DNA from: an uncultured Pelagibacteraceae bacterium
Lineage (GTDB): Bacteria > Pseudomonadota > Alphaproteobacteria > Pelagibacterales > Pelagibacteraceae
DNA length: 52,058 bases
Direction of reading: 5' to 3'
Assembly: GCA_902551895.1 (NCBI GenBank)
Contig: CACDEU010000003.1
Span: 1 to 52,058, forward strand
This document shows, piece by piece, positions 30,779 to 39,096 of the stretch; position 1 is the stretch's first letter; each line of letters opens with the position of its first letter. The position numbers and the translations under genes were made by a program. The notes under the pieces are model-generated. The model ran no database searches. It was not told where the DNA came from and was given only the letters and a program-made list of their open reading frames with translations.

Positions 30779-31632
30779 ATTTCTTGAATAAGGTTCCAGG
30801 CCCATTTTTAGTATTTTTAGGTGCGTGCACATTAAGTTTTGGTGGATTAATTGTTAAATCATTTGAAGGAGCAAATCTTTGGCAAATTTTATTTTGGAGA
30901 TCAGTATTCTTTTCGATCGTAGTTTTGTTTTTTTTGCTATTAAATTATAAAAAAAATTTATTTATTTCCATTTATAAAATAGGCTTACCAGGTTTTTTTG
31001 GTGGATTAGTTTTATCTTGTGGATATGCAGGATATGTTTTTGCCATGTATAATACAACTGTAGCAAATGCTAATTTTATTATTCAAACTCAAACCATTTT
31101 CCTAGCTATATTTGGATATATATTTCTCAAAGAAAAAATATCAATCTTAACAATTACCTCAATTGTTCTTGCATTTAGTGGTATATTTTTAATGCTTGGT
31201 GGTTCTTTAAATTCAGGGCAAATGATTGGGAATATTGCTGCATTTATAATGCCTATTTCGTTTGCTGTCCTTATATTAACTGTAAGAAAATATCCAAATG
31301 TAGATATGATACCACTACAATTAATTGCAGGTATCGGTGCAATTATTCTGGGATATTTATTTTCATCACAAATTATAGTTTCTTCATACGATATATTTTT
31401 AGGATTTATTGCAGGCTTTTTTCAGGTAGGATTAGGTTTCATATTTATAACAGTTGGTGCAAAAACTACACCTTCAGCATTAGTTGGAATCATTATGTTG
31501 ACCGAAGCAATTCTTGGACCACTTTGGGCTTGGTTATTTATAAACGAAACTCCACCTTTAGTTGTTTTGGTCGGAGGATCTATTGTTTTATTCGCGGTTG
31601 TATTGCAATTCTTTAACCGTAAAATTGTATAA
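30775..31632 (+). CDS. EamA/DMT family transporter
   Basis: 10-TM DMT pattern, FWRSVFFS, LKEKISILT... Confidence 0.88.
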   Translation: MNFLNKVPGPFLVFLGACTLSFGGLIVKSFEGANLWQILFWRSVFFSIVVLFFLLLNYKKNLFISIYKIGLPGFFGGLVLSCGYAGYVFAMYNTTVANANFIIQTQTIFLAIFGYIFLKEKISILTITSIVLAFSGIFLMLGGSLNSGQMIGNIAAFIMPISFAVLILTVRKYPNVDMIPLQLIAGIGAIILGYLFSSQIIVSSYDIFLGFIAGFFQVGLGFIFITVGAKTTPSALVGIIMLTEAILGPLWAWLFINETPPLVVLVGGSIVLFAVVLQFFNRKIV

Positions 31633-31681
31633 TAATTTTATATCATATTAAAATTTTTTTTATTTATGGTATAAGATTCTT

Positions 31682-31858
31682 ATGTCTTTAATCAAAGACT
31701 TATCAAAAGAAAAAAAACAAATAGACGTCCAAATTAAAAAAATAACAAAGGCAAGACTTAACGACAGAACATCGAGTTCATGGACTAGTTTAAGATCATT
31801 AAAGAAAAAAAAATTAGCTCTAAAAGATAAAATTGCCTCAATAGCTAAAACTCACTAA
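31682..31858 (+). CDS. YdcH/DUF465-like small protein, 58 aa
   Basis: Below ORF-track cutoff. MSLIKDLSKEKKQIDVQIKKITKARLNDRTSSSWTSLRSLKKKKLALKDKIASIAKTH; C-terminal LKKKKLALKDKI resembles DUF465. Confidence 0.65.
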   Translation: MSLIKDLSKEKKQIDVQIKKITKARLNDRTSSSWTSLRSLKKKKLALKDKIASIAKTH

Positions 31859-31993
31859 TTTAGCTAATTAATTAGATGTTATTTGTAATCCAAACTATTA
31901 ATTTAGTTGGAAGAGATTTATTTTCTATGTTAGAAATATTTTAAGATAGGGACTAAGTTTTATATAATTATCTGGGGAAAATCATAAAAATTG

Positions 31994-33238
31994 ATGAAAA
32001 TAGCAGTTATTGGATCAGGAATATCAGGTTTAGGAGCTGCTTATAATTTATCAAAGAAACATCAAGTAGATTTATTTGAAAAAAATGATCATTTTGGCGG
32101 TCATGCACACACTATTAAAATTCCAGTTGAAGATGACAAGGAAGTAGCAGTTGATATAGGATTTATGGTTTTTAATAAAAAAACATACCCAAATTTAATC
32201 AAATTTTTTTTGGAAAACAAAATTGAGATTGAAAAAAGCGACATGTCATTTTCTGTATCCGTTAAGGATAGTGACATTGAATATTGTGGAAAAGGATTAA
32301 ATGGTATTTTTTCGAATAGAAAAAATTTATTAAAACCAAAGTTTATTAAGATGTTTTTTGAAATAATTAATTTTTACAATAATTGTGAAAAACTTAATAT
32401 TGATACTAATGATGAAAGAACCCTAGGAGAATATTTAAAAAGTATAAAGTTGTCTAATTATTTTATTAATTATCATATAATACCAATGGTGTCCGCAATC
32501 TGGTCGATGCCACCTTATGAAGCTTCACAAATGCCTTTAAAGTTTTTTATTAATTTTTTTAAAAATCACGGGTTATTTAAATTAAAAAATAGACCTCAAT
32601 GGTATACTGTTGCTAAAAGAAGCAAAACTTATGTAGACAAAATAATTAATCAAATATCTGGAGAGTATTTTAAAAACTACCCTATAAATAAAATTCAAAG
32701 AAATACACGAGGTGTAAAAATATTTTATGGAGGAGAAAATGAATTTTTTAATTATGATAAAGCAGTTATTGCAACACACGCAGATGAAGCATTAAAATTG
32801 ATTGAAAAACCTTCATCAGATGAGCTTAAAATATTAAAAAACTTTAAATATAGGGAAAATATGGCGATTATTCATACTGATCAATCGCTCATGCCAAAAA
32901 ATAGAAAAGCATGGTGTTCCTGGAATTCATCTATGAGCATAGATAATAGTGACAAAACATCAGTCACATATTGGCTTAATCAATTACAAAATTTAAATAT
33001 TAAAAAAAATATTTTTTTAACTATTAATCCTTTTTCAGAAATATCAGAAAATAAAATATTTAAAAAAGTTAAATTCACACATCCCTATTATGATAGCCAA
33101 GCACTTAATCATCAAAATCAACTAAATTTAATCCAAAATAAAGAAAATATTTTGTTTTGTGGAAGTTATTTTGGTTATGGATTTCATGAAGATGGATTAA
33201 AATCTTCCATTGAAATGATGAAAAGCATTAATGATTAA
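31994..33238 (+). CDS. FAD-dependent amine oxidase-like oxidoreductase (Cfa-associated)
   Basis: KIAVIGSGISGLGAAYNLSKKHQVDLFEKNDHFGGHAHT dinucleotide-binding motif; FCGSYFGYGFHEDGLKSS C-terminus. Confidence 0.88.
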   Translation: MKIAVIGSGISGLGAAYNLSKKHQVDLFEKNDHFGGHAHTIKIPVEDDKEVAVDIGFMVFNKKTYPNLIKFFLENKIEIEKSDMSFSVSVKDSDIEYCGKGLNGIFSNRKNLLKPKFIKMFFEIINFYNNCEKLNIDTNDERTLGEYLKSIKLSNYFINYHIIPMVSAIWSMPPYEASQMPLKFFINFFKNHGLFKLKNRPQWYTVAKRSKTYVDKIINQISGEYFKNYPINKIQRNTRGVKIFYGGENEFFNYDKAVIATHADEALKLIEKPSSDELKILKNFKYRENMAIIHTDQSLMPKNRKAWCSWNSSMSIDNSDKTSVTYWLNQLQNLNIKKNIFLTINPFSEISENKIFKKVKFTHPYYDSQALNHQNQLNLIQNKENILFCGSYFGYGFHEDGLKSSIEMMKSIND

Positions 33239-33998
33239 AGAATCTTCAATTTATATTGGCAATGTTATTCATAAACGATTTAAACCTAAAATTCATTTTT
33301 TCAAATATAAGGTTTTTTCGATATTATTGGATTTATCTGAGATAAATTTATTAGATAAATCTTTAAAAATTTTTTCACATAATAAATTCAATATTATTAG
33401 CTTTTACGATGTAGATCATGGCCCAAGAGATGGAACATCATTAAAGAAATGGGTTATAAAAAATCTAATAGAAAATCAAATAAATACAGAAGAAATTAAA
33501 ATTAAACTTTTGTGTTATCCTAGAATTTTTGGATATGTTTTTAATCCTTTAAGTGTTTTTTTTATTTATAACAAAAAATCAGAGTTAATATCAATTTTAT
33601 ATGAAGTTAAAAATACTTTTGGTGAACAGCACACTTATATATTTAAAATAAATGAAAATGATAATTTAGTTAAAAATACATGTAAAAAAAAATTTCATGT
33701 ATCTCCATTTATTGAAATGAATTGTACTTATTTTTTTAAAATTCTAAAGCCAGATACCAAAATTTCACTAATTATCGATCAATATGACGATGAAGGAAAG
33801 CTTCTTTATGCATCTCAAGATGGAATCAAAATTGATCTTAATAATAAAAACCTAATTTTATCTTATTTACGTCATCCATTAATGACTTTCAAAATTATTG
33901 CCGCAATACATTTTGAAGCATTTAAATTGTGGATTAAAGGCATTAAATTTGTGAAAAAAAAATTAAATATTAAAAATAATATAAGTATAGAAAATTAA
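33231..33998 (+). CDS. DUF1365 domain protein
   Basis: SIYIGNVIHKRFKPKIHFFKYKVF, LCYPRIFGYVFNPLSVFF, FHVSPFIEMNCTYFF. Confidence 0.9.
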   Translation: MIKESSIYIGNVIHKRFKPKIHFFKYKVFSILLDLSEINLLDKSLKIFSHNKFNIISFYDVDHGPRDGTSLKKWVIKNLIENQINTEEIKIKLLCYPRIFGYVFNPLSVFFIYNKKSELISILYEVKNTFGEQHTYIFKINENDNLVKNTCKKKFHVSPFIEMNCTYFFKILKPDTKISLIIDQYDDEGKLLYASQDGIKIDLNNKNLILSYLRHPLMTFKIIAAIHFEAFKLWIKGIKFVKKKLNIKNNISIEN

Positions 33999-35176
33999 TG
34001 ATCGTAGATAAAATTTCAGATTTAATAGTTTTTAAAACGTTAAAAAATATAAAACATGGTTTTTTAGAAATAACAAATTTTGATGGCGAGGTATTAAAAT
34101 TTGGAGATATAAATGAAAAACTTAAAGCAAGAATAGAAATTAAACATCCAAGTTTAAATTATAATTTAATTAGAAATGGTAGTATTGGTCTAGCAGAGAG
34201 TTACATGCAAGGTGATTTTGAAACTGATAATCTTTCAAATTTAATAGAGATTACAGCTAAAAATATAAAATTAATTTATAGATTCTCAGGAATTTTAGAT
34301 TTTTCTGCAATAAATTTTTTAAAAAATAAAATTATTAAAAATACCAAAAAAAGAAGTAAAGAAAATATTGCTAAACACTATGATCTTGGAAATGATTTCT
34401 TTTCCTTATGGCTTGATGAAACTTTAACTTATTCGAGTGCAATATTTGAAAATGATAGCCAAAATTTATTAGACGCTCAAAATAATAAATATCAAAAATT
34501 AATTGATCTAATAAAACCAAAAGATAACAGCAAAGTTTTAGAAATTGGATGTGGATGGGGAGGGTTTGCAGAATATTTAGGTAAAAATTACAATGTTAAA
34601 TTAGATTGCATTACAATATCTAAAAAGCAATATGAATTTGCTAAAGAAAGAATTTATAAAGCAGGTCTTAATGAAAAAATTAATTTAGAGATTAAAGATT
34701 ACAGAGATTTAAAAGGAAAATATGACTCAATAGCTTCAATTGAAATGATTGAGGCCGTAGGTCAGAATTATTTACAAAGCTATTTTAATACAATTAAAAA
34801 AAATCTCTCTATTCACGGTAATGCTGGAATACAAGCAATTACTATTGATGATAGTTTATTTGATAGATACAAAAATAAACAAGACTTTATTCAAAAGTAC
34901 ATCTTCCCTGGTGGGTTTTTACCTTCAAAAAAAAGTTTGCATAAATACGCAGACGATAATGGATTAAAATTTAATGAATATAATTCTTATTCAAAACACT
35001 ATTCCGATACTTTAATAATTTGGAGAAAGGAGTTTATCAAAAAGTGGGACTTGATTAAAAAACAAGGATTTGATTTAAATTTTAAAAAAATGTGGGAATT
35101 TTATTTATCTTATTGCGAAGCAGGCTTTAAATCAAAAAATATAGATTTAATACAATTCTCTCTATGTAACAAATAA
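33998..35176 (+). CDS. cfa: Cyclopropane-fatty-acyl-phospholipid synthase family SAM methyltransferase
   Basis: AKHYDLGNDFFSLWLDETLTYSSA, VLEIGCGWGGFAEYLG, FPGGFLPS. Confidence 0.9.
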   Translation: MIVDKISDLIVFKTLKNIKHGFLEITNFDGEVLKFGDINEKLKARIEIKHPSLNYNLIRNGSIGLAESYMQGDFETDNLSNLIEITAKNIKLIYRFSGILDFSAINFLKNKIIKNTKKRSKENIAKHYDLGNDFFSLWLDETLTYSSAIFENDSQNLLDAQNNKYQKLIDLIKPKDNSKVLEIGCGWGGFAEYLGKNYNVKLDCITISKKQYEFAKERIYKAGLNEKINLEIKDYRDLKGKYDSIASIEMIEAVGQNYLQSYFNTIKKNLSIHGNAGIQAITIDDSLFDRYKNKQDFIQKYIFPGGFLPSKKSLHKYADDNGLKFNEYNSYSKHYSDTLIIWRKEFIKKWDLIKKQGFDLNFKKMWEFYLSYCEAGFKSKNIDLIQFSLCNK

Positions 35177-35180
35177 AAAA

Positions 35181-35708
35181 ATGAAAATAATATTTGCATT
35201 AATTGTAACAATTTTATTAACTAGTTGTTCAGGAAATAATATGAAACCAACAGATTTTAAAGATCAAAAACCAAGATTAATTATAGAAGAATATATGTCA
35301 GGCAACGTAAAAGCTTGGGGAATTTTACAAAATAGATCGGGAAAAGTAACAAGACAATTTTCTGCTGATCTCAATGGCACATGGGATGGTAAACAACTAA
35401 TTTTAGACGAAAAGTTTGTTTGGAATGATGGAGAAATCCAAACAAGACAGTGGAAAATTGATAAAATTGACGAACATAATTACGAAGGAACAGCAGGTGA
35501 TGTTGTAGGAACTGCCAAAGGTTATTCATACGGACCTGCATTTAAATTTGAGTATGTTTTGTTAGTACCAGTTAAAGGTAGAGAAATGAAAATTACTTTT
35601 GATGACTGGATATTTATGCAAGATGAAAGAGTTGCAATTAACAGAGCAATAATGACTAAGTTTGGTATAAAAGTTGCTGAACTTACAGTTATGTTTGTTA
35701 AAGATTAA
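35181..35708 (+). CDS. DUF3833 family lipoprotein
   Basis: Lipobox LLTSCSG; FSADLNGTWDGKQLILDEKFVWNDGEIQTRQWKI. Confidence 0.85.
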   Translation: MKIIFALIVTILLTSCSGNNMKPTDFKDQKPRLIIEEYMSGNVKAWGILQNRSGKVTRQFSADLNGTWDGKQLILDEKFVWNDGEIQTRQWKIDKIDEHNYEGTAGDVVGTAKGYSYGPAFKFEYVLLVPVKGREMKITFDDWIFMQDERVAINRAIMTKFGIKVAELTVMFVKD

Positions 35709-36463
35709 TTTTTTTTTTGAAATTTTGTAAGTTTTTTCACTAAATAAAAGTAAATTTTACTTGGTAAAAGGCCAAACAACTTAAGGGTTAATGTAAGTTC
35801 TTTAGGAAAATGTATTTCAAAATTATTTTTATTTATTAAACCATCATAAATTTTATCAGCTGCAAATTCTGAAGTTTTTAAAAATGGCATTTTAAAATCA
35901 TTTTTGTCTGTCATTGGTGTTTTAATAAAGCCTGGAGAAACCAAACAAACTCTTACGTTGTGTCTCCCAAAGTCAAAATATAAGCTCTCAGCCAGATTGT
36001 TTAAGGCAGATTTAGAAGGCCCATATCCCGTAGAATTAGGCAAACCTCTATATCCAGCAATTGAGGATACAATAGTAATTATACCGCTATTCTTATTTTT
36101 GAAATACTCTTCAACAGCCTTAATGCTATTGACTGTCCCAAAGAAATTAACCTTAAAAACATTCTCTATTTGCTCAACATCTATATCTTTCTCTTTTTTT
36201 GGATTCCAAGTTCCAGTAGAAAAAAAACAGATGTCCACATCCCCATAATGACTTTTAATCTGTTCAAATACTTCTTTGCATTTTGCTTGATCGGTAACAT
36301 CTAGTGGAAAAGATTTAATATTTTCGTGAGATTCGGATATTTCTTTTAAAATATTTTCTCTTCTAGCAGAGATTGCAACACTCCAGTTTTCATTCGCAAA
36401 TTTCAATGCTAAAGCTTTACCAATCCCACTGCTTGCGCCAGTTATCCATATTACTTTTTTCAT
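35705..36463 (-). CDS. Short-chain dehydrogenase/reductase
   Basis: WITGASSGIGKALA, YGPSKSALNNLAESL. Confidence 0.92.
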   Translation of the reverse strand: MKKVIWITGASSGIGKALALKFANENWSVAISARRENILKEISESHENIKSFPLDVTDQAKCKEVFEQIKSHYGDVDICFFSTGTWNPKKEKDIDVEQIENVFKVNFFGTVNSIKAVEEYFKNKNSGIITIVSSIAGYRGLPNSTGYGPSKSALNNLAESLYFDFGRHNVRVCLVSPGFIKTPMTDKNDFKMPFLKTSEFAADKIYDGLINKNNFEIHFPKELTLTLKLFGLLPSKIYFYLVKKLTKFQKKN

Positions 36464-36529
36464 GATTTAAAACTATAACATATTTACATAGTTATATTTA
36501 TGAATAAATTAAATTTATAATATTTATAT

Positions 36530-37633
36530 ATGGATGATGTTGTAATTATTGGAGGCGGCATAATTGGAGCAGCAAGTGCTTATTTTTTATCTAAGGAAGG
36601 AAGAAAAGTAAAAGTTATAGAAAGAGACCCAACATATAAAAATGCCTCTTTCCCTCTATCACTTGGTGGTTTTAGAAGGCAATTTTTTCAAAAAGAGAAT
36701 ATTTTGCTTGGCAAATTTGCTAGAGAATTTATTTATCAAATACCAGAATTGCTAAAAACTGATAAAAATCCTAACCCTACCGCAAGCATGGTTCCAAATG
36801 GATATTTATTAATGTTTGGGCCTGAGCATGCTGAAGAGCAATACAGGGCATTAGAAAATCATAAAGCCTGTGAAGCAGGAACCAAAAATATTAAGGGTTC
36901 TGAATTAACAAAAGTATTTCCATATATTAATAATGAAGGAATTGAAACAGCAACTTTCACAGACAATAAAAGTGAAGGCTGGATTGATCCATTTATGTTT
37001 CATAGCGCTTTAAAAAGTAAGGCTATTGAACTTGGAGCAGAGTTTATTAAAGGTGAAGTGAAAAGTATTTCAGAAATAAAAGCTAAAACTATTATTTCAG
37101 CAGCTGGGTGTTGGACAAAAGAATTGCTAGATGACATTCCGGTAGTTCCACAAAAGCATACTGTATTTAGGGTTAAGTGCCCAAAACATATTCCCGAAAT
37201 GCCTTTAACTGGAGATTTAACAACAGGCGTTTATTGGAGACCAGAGGGAAAAGAATATTTAGCTGGATCACCTCATTCTGTATTTGATGCAACAGATTTG
37301 GAACCAGCATGGAATGATTTCGAAGAACTAGTTTGGCCAGCTCTTGCAAAAAGAATTCCTGCATTTGAGGAATTAAAATTAACTGGTGGATGGGCAGGAT
37401 ATTATGATTGTAATAAGTTAGATAACAATGCTGTTGTTGGTAAGCATCCTAAATATGAAAACGTTTATTTAGCATCAGGTTTTACTGGAAGAGGATTAAT
37501 GCAAGCCCCAGGAATAGGTAGAGCATTAACTGAGTTAATTACAACTGGATCATATCAAACAATTGATATTAGTGATTTTGCTGTTGAAAGAGTTTTAGAT
37601 AATAAGGTTAGGCCTGAACCTTACGTTTTATAA
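36530..37633 (+). CDS. FAD-dependent DAO-family oxidoreductase (sarcosine/glycine oxidase-like)
   Basis: VVIIGGGIIGAASAYFLSKEGRKVKVIERD; ASGFTGRGLMQAPGIGRALTELI. Confidence 0.88.
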   Translation: MDDVVIIGGGIIGAASAYFLSKEGRKVKVIERDPTYKNASFPLSLGGFRRQFFQKENILLGKFAREFIYQIPELLKTDKNPNPTASMVPNGYLLMFGPEHAEEQYRALENHKACEAGTKNIKGSELTKVFPYINNEGIETATFTDNKSEGWIDPFMFHSALKSKAIELGAEFIKGEVKSISEIKAKTIISAAGCWTKELLDDIPVVPQKHTVFRVKCPKHIPEMPLTGDLTTGVYWRPEGKEYLAGSPHSVFDATDLEPAWNDFEELVWPALAKRIPAFEELKLTGGWAGYYDCNKLDNNAVVGKHPKYENVYLASGFTGRGLMQAPGIGRALTELITTGSYQTIDISDFAVERVLDNKVRPEPYVL

Positions 37634-37638
37634 TATTA

Positions 37639-39090
37639 TTAAGTACCACAAAAAGTTTTATATTTTTTATCACTAACAGGAGCAGGGGATTGATAATCAA
37701 TATTTTCTTTTGTTTTTTCATATGGTTTTTCTAATACTTTAATTAATTTTTTTAATGGAGATAAATCATTATTATTTGCAGATTCTAATACTTCTTCAAC
37801 TTTATGGTTTCTTGGAATAACTAAAGGATTTACTGACTTCATTAAACTTAAATACTTTTCAGGCGTATTATTATTCAGTTTTAATCTTTCCTTCCATCTT
37901 TCTTTCCATATAAGGAAGTTTTCATCATTATAGATTTTATTGTGTTGAAAATTTTCATCCATTAAAAAACAAAATGTATTTGTATAGTCAGCTTTACTTT
38001 TGTGCATCCAAGTTAATAAATCTATTATTAAAACTTGATCTTTTTGATCTTGACCAAATAAACCTAATTTATCTCTCATCATATTAAACCATTTAGTCTC
38101 ATAACTTTTATCAAAACTATTTATTGCTTCAGTAGCAATCTCAATAGCCTTATCTTTTTTTGGATCAATAAGAGGTATTAAACATTCCGCAAATCTTGCT
38201 AAGTTCCATTTAGTGATACTGGGTTGGTTAAAATAAGCGTATCTACCAAATTCATCTATTGAACTAAAAACTGTTTTTGGATCATAGGTATCCATAAAAG
38301 CACATGGGCCATAATCAATTGTTTCACCGGAGATAGACATGTTGTCTGTGTTCATAACACCATGGATAAAACCAACACGCATCCAATTAATTACCAAGTT
38401 AATTTGAAGTTCAATTAAAACTTTTAATAAATCTAGTGCTTTATTTTTAGATTTTTTAATATTCGGATAATGACGATTTATTGTGTAATCTACTAAAGTT
38501 TTTAGTTCACTTTCATTATTTCTCATAGCAACATATTGAAATGTTCCAACTCTTAAATGACTAGAAGCAACTCTGGTTAGTATGGCACCTTGTAATATAT
38601 TTTCTCTTACTACATCTTCACCAGTTTTAACTACCGCCATACTTCTTGTTGTTGGTATATTTAACGAATGCATTGCTTCACTAATTATATATTCTCTAAG
38701 CATTGGCCCTAGTGCAGCTCTTCCATCACCATTTCTTGAAAAAGGTGTTTGTCCTGATCCTTTAAATTGAATATCAAATCTTTCATTATTTTTAGACACA
38801 TGTTCACCCATTAAAACTGCTCTACCATCACCTAACATTGTAAAGTGGCCAAATTGATGACCTGCATAAGCTTGTGCAATAGATTTAGATCCTTCGGGCA
38901 ATGAATTTCCTGAAAATAAATTTGATAAATCTTTTTTACTAATTAAAGAAAAATTTAGTCCTAATTGTTTTGCTAAATTATCATTTAAAATAATTAATTC
39001 TGGTGATTTAACTGGAATAGGAGATGTGTTAGAAATAAAAGGATCAGGTAGCTTTGAATAAGTATTATCAAAACGCCAACCAATGGTCAT
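37639..39090 (-). CDS. selO: SelO/YdiU pseudokinase-fold protein AMPylase
   Basis: SKSIAQAYAGHQFGHFTMLGDGRAVLMGE, LKGSGQTPFSRNGDGRAALGPMLREYIISEAM, VIPRNHKVEEVL; ends FCGT. Confidence 0.95.
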   Translation of the reverse strand: MTIGWRFDNTYSKLPDPFISNTSPIPVKSPELIILNDNLAKQLGLNFSLISKKDLSNLFSGNSLPEGSKSIAQAYAGHQFGHFTMLGDGRAVLMGEHVSKNNERFDIQFKGSGQTPFSRNGDGRAALGPMLREYIISEAMHSLNIPTTRSMAVVKTGEDVVRENILQGAILTRVASSHLRVGTFQYVAMRNNESELKTLVDYTINRHYPNIKKSKNKALDLLKVLIELQINLVINWMRVGFIHGVMNTDNMSISGETIDYGPCAFMDTYDPKTVFSSIDEFGRYAYFNQPSITKWNLARFAECLIPLIDPKKDKAIEIATEAINSFDKSYETKWFNMMRDKLGLFGQDQKDQVLIIDLLTWMHKSKADYTNTFCFLMDENFQHNKIYNDENFLIWKERWKERLKLNNNTPEKYLSLMKSVNPLVIPRNHKVEEVLESANNNDLSPLKKLIKVLEKPYEKTKENIDYQSPAPVSDKKYKTFCGT

Positions 39091-39096
39091 TTTAAA

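Noticed and set aside
35904-36248. 114 aa plus-strand ORF inside the SDR gene
   Set aside because: Antisense to well-supported SDR coding sequence; translation has no recognisable family.
36471-36493. AACTAT-N11-ATAGTT palindrome between SDR and DAO oxidase genes
   Set aside because: Only 6-bp arms of mixed AT sequence; not distinguishable from background without comparative data.
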